Below are positions 24,101 to 36,289 of a stretch of DNA of 64,000 nucleotides, piece by piece (within the stretch, counting starts at the first letter, position 1; each line of letters opens with the position of its first letter). The stretch is from Maylandia zebra. Its lineage: Eukaryota > Chordata > Actinopteri > Cichliformes > Cichlidae. The notes beneath the pieces were generated by a model. That model ran no database searches. It worked only from the letters and a program-made list of their open reading frames with translations, and was not told where the DNA came from. The translations under genes were made by a program, and so were the position numbers. The DNA lies in contig NC_135173.1 in NCBI RefSeq assembly GCF_041146795.1, positions 57,650,865 to 57,714,864 of the forward strand, written 5' to 3'.

Positions 24101-25702
24101 TTTGCTGCTATAATCAGTTTTCTCGCCATAGGGGGCAGAAGAATACCTAAATTAGTTGGAGCCAGACTCATTATCAGCTTTTATGAAGTCCTGATAGCAA
24201 ACAGTTCTGCCCTGTAGTAACTAGAGAGACAGTGAAGCCAAAAACAAGAAGGCAAAGTGTAAAAATGACAGAATAGTCTGTAATGATTTTATTTGATGTC
24301 TTTTGAAATGTGTTTTGGAAAGTATAATACCTGACTAAGGCTATTGCTGGTATTGTAGATAACTATGTACATCGGCTTGTGGCCAGTAAGACTGACGGGA
24401 AGATGGTGCAGTATGAGTGTGAGGGAGACACCTGCCAGGCAGAGAAAATTGATGCACTCCAGCTAGAGGTGAGCATCTGCTGTTGTTGTTTTGTAACGGC
24501 AATCGACATCAAAATGTTCTAAATGAGTTCTCTCTGTCTGCAGTACTCATACCTGCTGACAAGTCAGCTCGAGTCTCAAAGAATTTACTGGGAGAATAAG
24601 ATTGTTCATCTGGAGAAGGAGACAGCTGAAGAGGTACTTGTGGACAAATGCAACACAAGTTTTGCAATCCCTTAATGAATATTGACTTATATCAGGCTGT
24701 AAAGTTTAGAAGAACCAAACTGAGGCATAGAAGTCGAGCTCTAGATTCCACTCGATTTACTGATACACATGGATGGTATGGTAAATGGACTGATTCTTAT
24801 TTAGCGCTTTTCTACTCTCCTGGAGCACTCAAAGTACTTTATACAACATCTGAACTAATAATCACAAATGAACAATTCATAGCAAACACAAAGGTAAACA
24901 CTTGTAAGTTAGACTGTGTTTCATCATGTTCTCTTGCTGACAACATCTTGAACAGTATTGGCTTATATCTACTCATGGGAGAACTGTTGAGAGCAAAGGA
25001 CTCACTAGCTGCCCCAAATACAATGAACAATCGCCACAGACACTAATATAACTTATCACTTACAGCTACTTATTCACTTATAAAAATGTACATTTCTTAG
25101 CAGTTTAGAGTGGATTGGTTTGCTAAGCAGCACATGTGCAGTAGTATAGGACCCCAGTCCCGGCTTAGTCCTCTTGACTAGTGCCTGTCCATCTCGATTT
25201 ATCTATTGCCCTCTTGTGGAAATGCAAAACACAGGTCCTTTGTCCCAGCTGCCTTTTTCTAACCTCTATCTTTTTGTACATATTTCAGATAAACAACATG
25301 AAAGCGAAATTTAAGGAGACATTGGAGCGCTGTGATAACCTAGAGCGACGGTTAGGAGAAATGAGCAAAGACAAACAGAGCATAGAGAAAAAGTAGGTGT
25401 TCGGTTACTTTTTTATATTGTGTGTTCAGTGGTCCCAGTAGTTGTTGGTATCTGTGCTCTTTTTTTATGAACCAATTGGACAGTGTGGTTGCACTATAGA
25501 CTTGAGTGTATAACGCAAACTAAAACTCTAAAAATTATTTAGTGGAGGAGATAAAGTTATATCCCCACAGCACATAAAACAATTCAACCAAGGCTCTCAA
25601 TATGTAGTCTTGAGGTGGGAAAATTCCTCATTTCCTTAGCAAACGATTGTTTGACAGCTGAAAATGCCCTAACAAGCACTTACTCAGATCCCATTTTTGT
25701 GC

Positions 25703-25733
<31 letters not shown>

Positions 25734-27731
25734 GGAACTACAGAGGAAACAGGATTAAATGCCTTATTTGAAGAGTTGTCATTGTGGCTTGCAAAATGTG
25801 CAGTGGAGCAGTAAATCTTTGTTGCTGCATGGTCAACCAGGTATTGGGTGTGTCACTTCTATGATGCAGGCTCAAATTGATAGTAACATTGCTTTTCCTG
25901 CTATAACAAGCCAAAGTTTCTGCTGTTAAAAGCTTTATTTACATTACAACTTCTTAGTTTAGTTAAACCCAATCAGACACCCAGACTTTAGACCAAATAA
26001 TCTATAGGGCTTGTTTTTGTATGGAACCTGACAACATGCAGCACTGCTGCATTTCTACTTTCAGATGCACTCAGTTGAACAGTCGAGTGGTGAAGCTGAG
26101 CCAAGAGCTGACGGAGGAGCAGGAGATGAACCGCTGTCTGAGAGCCAATCAGGCACAGCTGCAGGTACAGCTGTCAGAGGAGGAACGCAAAGCAAAAGAA
26201 AGCGGTATGTAAAGAGAGACCAATAAGTCATGTAGTAGTACTCAATATTGATGCTCTGTATTAACTCAGTGGGTTGAAAACTGTAGCATGCTGGTATAAA
26301 CAGTTTTATCACAGTGGTGATATCAAGTTGTCGAAGCACAGCAAAAAATGGAACTTCTGAGGATGTTGATGCTTCAACTGAGAGGAAAAAACAAAAACGC
26401 TTCAAGTGCTGGACGTATTATTTTGTCAGCCTGCCAAATTCACAAATGAAAGAAGCCTCAGAGTGAACAATGCAGTGCAATATTTCCATGATTAATGTGT
26501 GATTTGTATTTTTTATTTTTAAAACCGTTGTGATACCCTATGTTCAGAGTAACATATACCAACAGGGAAGTGTAGCATGTTCAATTTGGCACAGCATGTT
26601 TACACATGCTGATAGAAGAATTTAATTTAGACTTTTTCAAGGTTTTCTTTAATTGGCATTAAATAGCACCAGCTACAAATAAATGTGAACCTGAATTCTT
26701 TGTACACTTCTTGTTAGTTTTCATTTGTATATTTTTAATTTTAGTGTGTATATGCTCCAAATGCATGAGGTAAAGGCAATTGGTACAACACTGGTGGCCA
26801 GAGTACAGAAAGGATTATTTTAGATATTTTAACTTCAAGCCTGCTAGTTCACTATTGCATCACCTATTGCTTTAAACAGAAACTGATGAAAGTAGTTGCG
26901 AATCTAGAGCAACGGGTTGGTGGAGAAGAATGAGTAACAGGACCGTTCCCAATGATTGGCTGCTGGTTGCTTAGAATATGTAAATACTCAAAATGAAAAA
27001 AGGACCTTTGACTATGAAACAGCATGGGTTATTTTTATTTCAGGGCTGTAGTGAGAAACTAGTTCCTCTTTGCACAGAAATATTTGCAAATCATTAACAA
27101 ATTGCTTAGCCTGCGGCTGAGTACAGTCATTCTGCAAGCAGACAGGAACCACATACACCAAAGAAGTGTTTTTAATATAGATGGACAGAGTCAAACACTT
27201 AGGAGATTCATAAATTTTGTAAGCAGTCTCTCTGCTTTCAAACCAGCTTCAGTCTATATTTTCAGATTATTAAAATCTTCTTTACTTATGATTAAAATCT
27301 GCAGTGTAAAGCATTTACTGACACCTACTTTGTAGTGTATTACTATCAGAGCACCATTTGCTCTGGACTCAACACAAGGCGGCTTTCATCACTGTTTTGC
27401 CTGAGGCAAGTTAAGTATCAGGTCAGAGGTTTGAATGGAAATTTTAGGTTTACAGTTTCACCATACCTGTATTTTTCCTGGCACACACAGTTGTGAGGGT
27501 CAAGATTATTTAAACAAATATCCTCCTGGGCATGTGCTGTGTGTTAATGTAGAAAAAAAATATAGTAAAAATGTCAGTTTTGACTCTTTCACAGAATGTT
27601 ATATTCTAAATGGACTGGACTTGCATAGCAGTTTGCTACTTCAGGCACTTTTTACTACAAGCTTCATTTACCCAATGTCACACACCCATTTGTGTGTGTG
27701 CGTGCGTGCGTGCGTGCGTGCGTACGTGCCT

Positions 27732-27774
<43 letters not shown>

Positions 27775-30700
27775 CCTGGTTTGGTTGTTTGTTTGTTTTT
27801 TCAATTCACCTAAGCATACTCATAGACACTCAGACTCCAAAGGATGTATTTGGGGGTAAGCTCAAGGTTCAGCCTCTTGCCCGGGGATGCTTTGAAATAC
27901 TTTGGAATGCTGACTGGGGGGTGAACCACAAAGCTATAGTTAATAACCTGCTCTGCCTCCTGAACCACAGACATACATGTTCTTTCCTGTTAGAACTGAC
28001 TGGGCTCGAATTGAGGTGATCACAGTCCTCCTGAAAAGGCTGTGCGATATGACCAAAATCTGATATCCCGATATAAGAATGTAACATTTTCTGTAAATTC
28101 TGTGAATCTCGGGCAGCTCGTCTTGCGGGAAGTGTTTCCAGCTGCGCGTCATGTAGCTGGAGTTGAGTGTTTTAACTGATGCATGAAACGATACATTTTT
28201 AGACATAAGTTGTAACGGCCGCAGTTTTCTTTGTGAGTATTTATAGATAGGTGTACTGCGGGGAAAAGCCTGTTCTAACATTTGAGTCTATGGTTAATTT
28301 TTTAGCACATGGCGGCTCTTTTTTAATCCTCATCCGTAAATAATTTGCTCTTTCACGTGATTCAGTTTATTTTGAAAAGTCTCAACAGAATCGTGAGCTT
28401 TATTGTGAAAGGTTTATGTGGAACATAAACAAGCGGACACGCGATGCTGTTACCGTCGTTGTTGCTAACCACAACGCATAAAAACAGGGGCTTGTCCGTC
28501 TGTAGTGTGTTTATATTAAATATAAGAGAAAGAGAGAACTTTAAGAAATTAATATAGCCACTACAGTGACCATCAAAACGATGAAAAAATATTGCCATGA
28601 ACAGTTTATTTTGCGACACCACGAAACAAACGATAGCGTAAAATGAAACGATAGACGTTTTTATATCATCATCCGATATATATCGTTATATCGAACAGCC
28701 CTACCTCCGAGTAAATGTGCAGTCATATTCGTTGTGTTCCCACTAGTGCTGTCAGCGTTAATCTCGTTGAAATGACATTAACGCCACAACACGGCAAATC
28801 TCCGTTAACGAGCTACCGCGGATCGCCCCGTGCGTGGGGCTGGACGGCCAACACGTTAACGAGCTAACTGCGCTAACGCACTAGTTCCCACCAATGTAAT
28901 TGAGCATTGCGTGGCACATCCAACATACTGTTTTACTTTAGTCCATGACTCGCTTACCTTCAGGGTCATACGTCACATGAAAACCAAAATAGTTCCAAAC
29001 GCCAGATCTGAATGAGGGTGGGGGAGGTTCAATTTGCCATGTTGCAACGAGCTTAACTTCTGTCTCGCTAGCTTCCCCTGCGCTCAGTGAATCTGCGTTT
29101 GACTACTCCGCCTAGGCTGCACTGTCGAGCACAGATCCACTGAGCGCTCAACACAGACAGCATCGTCAGAAGGAAAGTTGATAAAATAAATTAAAAATTT
29201 TGTATTGTTCGATACATATGCGTACCGAACCGAAAGCACTGTATCGAACGGTTCAATATCGATACGAGTATCGTTGCACCCCTACTTCTTATGTTCTGTA
29301 AACTTTAGTAACTGAACTGCTCTTTCAGGTTTTTGCAAACAGTGCAGCCACTGATTATGTTAACACAGTGATCTGTTCTTGGTAGAGGTATAGCAGTCTT
29401 TTCTTTGTTTAGAGTAATTGTGGTGCAGCTTCATTTATTAGCAGCTGATATGTAGGTGGTGGATATGCAGAAATCAGTAATCTGGGTTAGGAACGGAAAA
29501 ACTTAATCCACAGTGACATAAGTGTGACAGCATTCTAATCAAATATTAGTATCACGTCCAAGACTGGTAAAATCCAAGACTGTGGAGTTGACTTAGGACA
29601 GCTGAATGGGATCAATAATATACCAACCAGCTTGTCTGTATGAAAACACCAGAAGTCGTTTTGGGGTGGCAGTCGGCTAAGCAGGGTATTAAGAAGGAGT
29701 ATCCTTTCTCCCAGTCACACTTTCACAAGTGTCACAATTTCTTGTCTGTCTTCAGAACGCCTGCGGTACAGTGCCAGCATGATATAATGATAATCACCTT
29801 TGCCAGTCTCAGCTTTCATTTGTTGTGATTAATTAGCTGACATATATGGCAACACTAATACATCAGCGATAATGTTTGCTAATAATAACAGCTGAAAGGC
29901 AGACCTCCAGTGATGTGTGGAATGTGACGTGGTTGTTGGAGGGTTGCACTTTTTTTTTTCTCCCCCATTTCTTCTATTTTGTGTGTGGCTGAGAATTTCC
30001 CTCCAAGATCTGTGACTTTACGCCCCTTGTTTCCTCGTTGTATACTGCTGATCAGCACAGGAAATAGAACACTGAACATTGTATTTCACATCAGCTCTTA
30101 GGGAAGAAATTATTTAGATTGTCAGCTTCAGACCTTATGATTATAATCTCTGTAGATTTCCATACTTTTTGTATAGCTTTTCTAATGCTTACGATTCTAC
30201 ATGTTTATGGAAGTTCGCAACAAGGTCAGCAATGGGGGTTGCATGTAATCAGTAGCATGTTTCAAGTCCATTTCAAGCAAAGCATTTGTTCTTTTACATT
30301 GTGTTTACGAGTTCAGCCTCGTGTAAATGCCTCAGCAGTTCCACCCCCACAATGCTTTAAAGTAGCTTTTGATGTTTTTAATGATAAGTTTGTCAGGTGA
30401 AAATTTTCAAACAGTGTTTGAGAGGACTTCAGCTGACTTTGCAACAGTGTTTAAGTTTATAGAGCTTCACAGCAAACTGTATATGTATAAATGGCTGTCT
30501 GTCCCTCAGTGACACATAACTCATTTGGTTATTTGTGTCATTTGAGGATTTAGCAAATGACTAGATGTGTAAGATCACAACTTAATACATCTAAGACCTG
30601 TAAAGCAGACTGACTGTTGAACAGGAAAAAAGTAAAGGGCACAGTGTTGGAGTAATAGTAATAACAAATCTGTATAAACACAGGGTTCCTGCAACTGACA

Positions 30701-31082
30701 CTGCTTGGGCCTTTAAATAATATCATTACTCAATAAATGCTAGTTAGTTAAAACTGTTATCATCTGTCTGGATAAATATGAGTGAATGAATGAACACGTT
30801 TAGCTCTACTTTAACCTGTTCACTGTTTGTTCCTCGTTGGCTTCTTTTATAGACGATCGTAAAGATGGAACAATAGCAGAACTGCAGGAACAGCTGAGAG
30901 ACGTGATGTTTTATCTGGAGACCCAGCAGCAGATTGAACATCTTCCACCAGAGGCTCGCAGCGAAATTCAAGAGGGACAGATCAACATCCCAGCCAGCCC
31001 ATCTGACGGCGCTCTGGGTTCGGCAGGAGCAGGCCCTTCCTCTGGCAGGGGCAGAAGAGGCCGAGGCAGGAAGAGGAAGTAG
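18119..31082 (+). CDS. brap: BRCA1-associated protein (BRAP/IMP), RING-type E3 ubiquitin ligase, complete
   Basis: Thirteen coding exons: 18119-18197, 18374-18535, 20279-20480, 20731-20920, 21317-21430, 22807-22955, 23320-23395, 23508-23646, 24359-24468, 24544-24633, 25289-25392, 26065-26204 and 30853-31082. They give 594 residues against 592 in human BRAP. The start [13 protein letters not shown] matches the human N-terminus. Next come the RRM-like BRAP2 domain (about 130-230), a RING finger with C264, C267, C283, H285, H288, C291, C300 and C303, a UBP-type zinc finger (about 315-385, containing CFECG and [13 protein letters not shown]), a coiled coil (about 395-545) and a basic tail [11 protein letters not shown]. 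Known role: a cytoplasmic Ras-responsive E3 ligase that restrains KSR-dependent MAPK signalling and retains nuclear-localisation cargo in the cytoplasm. All RING and UBP ligands seen are intact. The tail after the coiled coil is the least conserved part. The last intron (26205-30852) is large and holds a hAT cluster. Confidence 0.98.
18857..20000 (-). mobile_element. Tc1-type transposon relic split by a hAT insertion
   Basis: The minus-strand order of words such as ctggcaccaacaaccatgac, catcagagcagacaac and ctttcatgttttttgcc matches a common teleost Tc1-type element. Stops and deletions remove coding capacity. The hAT element 19033-19477 interrupts it: the relic text before (cccaaatatattgtattg) resumes after the insertion as tattggattgagatgtgg. 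The same family occurs on the + strand at 53640-54230. It lies in a brap intron. Confidence 0.75.
19033..19477. mobile_element. hAT-type MITE, 445 bp, nested in a Tc1 relic
   Basis: Ends are cagcggtccccatc and the complement of cagcggtccccaac. Flanking 8-mers ttgtattg (19025-19032) and ttttattg (19478-19485) match at seven of eight bases. No transposase frame remains. Confidence 0.85.
21756..22600. mobile_element. Foldback element with ~300-440-bp inverted arms
   Basis: Left arm 21756-22050 and right arm 22158-22600 are inverted copies at high but imperfect identity. Shared words include ctctattctgag, gcaagcgcaaatgttgca, gacatctgtggacctgctct and ggtccagaatgtagctaaat. The spacer 22051-22157 is almost pure A/T. 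The right arm has an extra block of over 100 bp (about 22210-22320) absent from the left. It lies in the brap intron 21431-22806 and has no coding capacity. Confidence 0.85.
24770..25040 (-). repeat. tRNA-derived SINE fragment
   Basis: Begins with tttagcgcttttctactctc, then ctggagcactcaaagtac, matching on the minus strand the 3' part of the SINE family seen intact enough at 51129-51350. The remainder is degenerate. Confidence 0.5.
27687..27777. repeat. (GT)n/(GTGC)n microsatellite
   Basis: Mixed gtgc and gt repeats in the last brap intron; the 194-residue reading frame across it is an artefact of the repeat and flanking DNA. Confidence 0.95.
28035..28703. mobile_element. hAT-type element, longer copy (669 bp)
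   Basis: Shares both ends with the 307-bp copy at 50364-50670: gctgtgcgatatgaccaaaa at the left and tatatcgttatatcgaacag plus cccta at the right. Its left end is slightly decayed (aaaggctg for tagggctg) and the flanking duplication is only partly recognisable (cctcctga and cctccgag). It contains about 390 bp missing from the other copy. Confidence 0.8.
28744..28883. mobile_element. hAT-type MITE, 140 bp
   Basis: Exact 8-bp duplication gttcccac (28736-28743 and 28884-28891). Ends are tagtgctgtcagcgttaa and the complement of tagtgcgttagcgcag. The internal part repeats the word gttaacgagcta. Confidence 0.88.
28940..29285. mobile_element. Truncated hAT-type end
   Basis: The right end (atatcgatacgagtatcgtt then gcacccc) is the outer end of a hAT element common in fish. 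A matching left end was not found, so the copy seems truncated; the left boundary is uncertain. Confidence 0.5.
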
Positions 31083-32216
31083 GCATGGCCTAAACTCAAC
31101 TGGAACATGCTAGAAACTGTGTTGCTGCTTCTCACTGTGGACATGTTTGTGACTGAGCCCAGCCCTTTATTCAATGTGTATCTGCATTATTGTAATTCTT
31201 AATAGGGTAAAGGCAGGAAGAAGGAGTAAATGTTGATAATATTTACCTGCACATTTTCCTAGCATAACTCCTAGCTCCTACAAGAAGAGCATAAGAGAGG
31301 ATCGCTCAGTCACTCAAAACATCAGTGTGATCTAAATGTCCTCTTCTCTTTCCAAAACTTAAAAGTATATATTTTGATCACAATTTATATTTATTTGATC
31401 AGAAATATTTCATCTGTGCCCAGGTAGTACCATATTATAGTACTTCTTTTCAAACACTGCGTGATCTTTTTATTATCTTAAAATGCAAAGATGGTTCTTT
31501 TACAAGTGAGAGAAGAATCAAGGAAATTTATGTCCACATTTTCTGAGTTTTTCCTTCATTTCTTTGGACTCGGCTGTTTCATCTGTTATGTTCCAATGTT
31601 TTTTTTGTTTCTCTTTTTGTTCCTCCACTTTAAGTAGAAACACTCGTCAGAGAACATGGAGGAGAAAATGCCTTTTTCAGCAGTGCATTGTATTGGGACA
31701 GGAGTCAGTGTTCACAGAATGCACAGTATTTTTGTATGAGGAGCAGGAAGCATGTTTTGCCATGTTTTCACCATCTAGGTTAGTGATTCCCAACCACTAG
31801 TACAACTTGTGTACCTCAGAGGATTCTACAGCATTACCAGGAAGTAGTTCAAAGGATTGTGTATGTTTGCTAATGATTTATTGAAACTATGTGGCTCCTT
31901 CCATCAATCTGTATTGTCCCAGTATCCCTTATTTTCCAGCTAATTTCCTGGAAATCTTTCTCAGAATTTCTCCCATAATATTCCCAAGACTGTAGTTATT
32001 GACTCTAAAACTAAAGTCTAATATGATTTTTTTAATTTACCCTTTAAAACTCTTAATATTACTGGCTGCTATTCTATTATTCCTCCATTTAAAGATGATT
32101 TTAAATTACAAATATTGTGCCATTTGATGACATTGACCTTTGGCTCTAAGACATTATGATAAGCATCTGTATTATTATGCCATATAAACATTAAGATTTT
32201 CAGAGAAATTATTAAA

Positions 32217-32249
32217 ATAACCAGGGTACATTAGTTGTACCCTGGTTAT
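32217..32249. repeat. Perfect 13-bp inverted repeat, 7-base loop
   Basis: ataaccagggtac, then attagtt, then gtaccctggttat. No T-run follows and it lies in DNA downstream of brap, so no role is assigned. Confidence 0.85.
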
Positions 32250-33649
32250 GTGTTAAATACAATACCATACCAGAAAAAACACCAGAAGCAACTGTGACCT
32301 TTGCAGTTACAATCCTGAACATGGTGTCATAACCTAGATGATGAAATAAGTGACTCAGCTCCCTCCTTGAATACTAAGATTTTTTTCCCTTGCAAAATGT
32401 TCACAATAAAGTTTTAGATGAATCCCTAAGGCCTTAATTAAAAACTGGTGCAGAAAGCACACATTGATTTTTTTTTTTTTTTTTTATAAACAGCCACTCA
32501 AAAGATCATTCTATGCAAAAGATTCTTTACAGCCCTCTAAAAGGAACATAATAATTTCAGAAATATGAGATTTGCTGTCAGTTATTTGAGATGCTAACTG
32601 TGACATTGTCTGACAAGATATTTCACGCATATAGCCAGTGACGGCCAACAGGAACCAAGCTTGCTGGTTACTGTTGTTTGTAGACATGAGTATAGTATCG
32701 CTCTCGAAAGTTAAATGAAAAGATGTTTTTCCACAGTGATCATCAAGAGAAAAGCTGGAATGTACCTGTAGCGACTGCTTTGAGAGAGGAGATAAAGAGC
32801 TGTTTTTTTTCAGCCATAGAAGCTTTCATTTAAAAACAAAATACGGTAAGTCATGCTCCTGAAAACATCCGTTCATGCTGGGGTTTTGTTGTTTGTTTTA
32901 TTGCCATGAAAGTGTTCAGTTTTTTGTTGTTAACACTAAAACTGTGCTGCCACTTTCAATAAAACATTTTCTGAAGTTTTTCTTGTTCTGGGGTAAAAAG
33001 TGTGTTAAGCTGAAACAGATGCATACTAGGTTGCCGTCAAGTGACGAATGATCTTTGTTGAAATGACATACTACACAGCTGTGATGTTAAAGTGCAGACT
33101 GTCAGATCTAACTAATCCTTCTGCAGTCTACTACATTCACAGTTTATTACCAGCAGCCTGTTGAAAGTAAACTGTGTACATAGTTGGAAAACACAGACAC
33201 GCTGACAGATTAAAAAGCTTGGTCTTCGTAGACACACCATCTACCTGGTAATTGGCATGCATTTCTCTCTACACTCCAAGACAAGTTTTAGGAACTTGTC
33301 ATTTGTCACACTCTATACCTCCCCCCTGATGACATTTCAATCCTGTGCCTGTGTTTAGTAACAACTGTAGTCACAGGCAAATGATACTGCATGCAAACAT
33401 TTTCCACACCTTTTATTTTTCTATTTATATCCCCAAGTATGGCCTCTAATGTTTCATCAGCCAGTGGAACTACAAGGGTCAGACATTTCAAGTTATTGAT
33501 TAATCCTTGAGGAAAAATCAAATCAGGAGCAAGCTGGTTACAGTTTCCAGCAGCCCTAAATGTCCCCAAATATTTCCCTAAACAACATTTACAATCATAT
33601 AGAGAGGAAATAAATGCAACGATTATTGGGGTTTTCTCTATGTTATTAT

Positions 33650-33722
33650 AGGGTCTTTACCTTACACCTTGTGGCAGCTGTTGTGATTTGGCGCTATATA
33701 AATAAAATTAAATTGACTTGAA
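33650..33722 (+). repeat. Short interspersed repeat tail, copy 2
   Basis: Contains gggtctttaccttacacctt and ggcgctatataaataaaatt, the same tail as at 12232 and 46228. Confidence 0.65.
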
Positions 33723-34079
33723 TGTGTGGTCTAAATTTAAGGAAAACAAGCCTCCTGAAATCTTCCTTACATCAAGTATATGAGATCTTTTGCACCAATA
33801 TACAAATAAGTCCACCGTGATAAATGCTAATGAGAAACAAAGTCTGTGGGTTCTCGTGAGATGATTGACATTTCCCGTTTCTCATTACTGGCATAGCCAA
33901 GAAGAAACCAAAACCACGTCAACAAATTCTGAACGCATTGTTTGTTGACTTGATTACCAGCAGTTAAAAAGATATGTGTGTCACCTAAGATATCATTTTA
34001 ATCGTGGGAATGAAAGTACTTGGGGTACATTTGAGCTGTTTTCTAACCACGTGTGAAAGCTGATAGCTAACTGTGAAAA

Positions 34080-34318
34080 AGCCTGAGCTGCAGCTGGACA
34101 GAAGAATGCGAGAATAAAAGAGGAAGCCAGAGGAGGAGCCAGCATATGGCCGAGAACAGGATTTAGAGGTAAGATAGTCAGAGGGAAAGGCTCTTCCTGA
34201 GTTGAGCTGTTGACTATATGGACGTTTTCTCTGCTCTCACCGCTGTGCTGAGCTATGGATTAGTCTTGCACTAAAATTCTTTTTTTTTTTTTTTTAGATG
34301 CTTTAGACACGTATAAAG
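34080..34318 (+). other. Candidate 5' UTR exons for tor4a (speculative)
   Basis: Two exon-like segments lie in the long gap between brap and tor4a. One ends at 34168 in gag|GTAAGA. The second is a 21-nt segment (34298-34318) framed by a long T-run plus TAG and by an ideal GTAAGT donor. Neither codes. The tor4a start codon immediately follows an acceptor, so at least one upstream non-coding exon is expected. Linking these to tor4a is inference. Confidence 0.2.
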
Positions 34319-36289
34319 GTAAGTACAAAAAACCTTTTTTTGCCTAACAGCTTTGCAAGCAGAGTGTGCAGCTTGGTGAATCAACTGTTGTGTACGTAAA
34401 ATACAAAGAAAAAGGTTTTAGAAGGATACTAACTTTCTGCGTGAGGCTCATTTGTGTATATTTGCTCAACTTTCCACGGCCAAAACACACGAAACAAGAA
34501 AGAACTGCTCACTACAAAGATATATTTTTGTAAAGTCAACTTCATGAGCAATAAAATCTCTGGCATGCCGTATCTTTCAGGTGGAAAAGACTAGAAAGAT
34601 ATGAAAGAGCACAGATACAGTCTTTCTACCCTCACGTGCTGTCCTGAATTCTTTTATGCTGAAGTAAAAGAGGCTTGGACACAGGGGTATTATAACTTTT
34701 CCGGAAATGACGCTGCCTCTTTGCCAAGATGAACAAGCCAACTCAGATTCCAATCATTGTTCATGTGCTCTGCTCAGTTCTCATTGACATTAATGCTGGC
34801 ACCAAAAACTTTTAGCAGAAGTTATTTTCTATCCTGTAGTGCGATTGTGTTAATTTATATGTGACACTTGTCTGCTGTCTTGAGCTCTTCTGTAACTCAC
34901 TTAAAGTTCCTCCTTTCCTATAGCCTGTGCGCTATAATACTGCAGACGGCCTTTGCGCTACAGTTTCTGTGTGTGCAGAATACCCAAGGGAGTACATCAA
35001 GTACACCATCAGAGGGTCAACCTGACAGCCTTTGATGACCAAAAACGGTTACAAATGCAAGCATGTAACCACAGCCTACTTCAGAACCTCAAGCGCACGA
35101 GTTTGCAGAACTTATGAAGTTTAAGATTCCTGTGAAGGTTGCACTCACTTGTTTGCGTTTTGGTTTGCCATAGAAGGTTCTAAACAGCCTAAAATATTAA
35201 ATAGATTAATTAAATTCAATAAAAATGTAGCATACTAAACATCAAAAGGAACAGTGATCTTTATCTTCTAACCCTACCGGAAATGCTGGCTACATTTTTA
35301 ACAGCCACTGAAGCTGCATGTGTCATCCTTCTTTTGTTTTTCTTCACTGTTATATCTGCAGCTATTTCTCACATTTGGTCTCTCTTCCTTGCCATTTTTG
35401 CCACCCTGCTGTTCTCAGAATTCATTTCCTCACGTGCAAATTTCATGCAGCTGTGAGTTCCAGTATGCTTCAAAACATAGGAGCAGCTGTATTGTTAGTG
35501 TCTTCTGACGTCCACCACTTCAGTATCTAATATCAGCGTGGGGTTAGCGTGGGAGGATCTTACTTAAATTGAGCAAAGATTTTTTTTTTTTTAAGAGAAA
35601 GGAGGACTGGGTGTATAAGTTGAGCTCTTCTTATTTGGATGCTTAGAAAGTCCTTTCTTTTTCATGAACACTAAAAATAAAGATATACTGTATATATAAT
35701 TAAAACATGGCAATATTTCAACACTTATGTGTTATTTACAAAAGTTACAATAGATTAGCGAGTGCCAGTAGATTATCTTGCTGTGTCTAAAAATCCACTG
35801 CTTCTACTGGTGAGATTAAAAGTGTACTGTATATGTAGCAGCCTAGCTTCCCCCTGTTTCCAGTCATTTCATGCTAAGTTTATGCTAATTGGCTCTTGGG
35901 GGGAAAGTTCCAAACCCATATGATACTGGTATCAATTTTGTCATCTATGGCTCATGCAAAACTTATACCAAGGGATACAAAACAACCATAGATATACAGA
36001 AAATGACGATAAAGCTAGAATACAAAACTTAGCAAAGAAGAAAATAATGTGTATTTCATCAAGTAAATAAGCTGACATTAATACAGTGCACATTTAGCAT
36101 TGCTGTTCAATAAATTTTCAGTACACAGTTCTTATTTGACAGGGTAACATAATAGAGCATGGCTGCTTAAAGACAGATATTTCCCCAATAAATGCAAAAG
36201 TCTTAATTTCTTTATGAAAATGAGAAATAGAAGCAAACTGAAACTTTCAAACATCCATGGAAATGCAGTATATAAGGAGAAAAAAAGTT

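Larger units (their letters stand above)
26205..30852. other. brap: Last brap intron, transposon-rich
   Basis: A 4.6-kb intron between exons 12 and 13. It holds a (GT)n/(GTGC)n tract and three hAT elements between 28035 and 29285. Its other stretches show nothing recognisable. Confidence 0.85.

Noticed and set aside
27435..28019. Open frame of 194 codons in the last brap intron
   Set aside because: It runs through a (GT)n/(GTGC)n microsatellite, has Cys/Val/Arg repeats and no recognisable domain; no splice pattern supports it.
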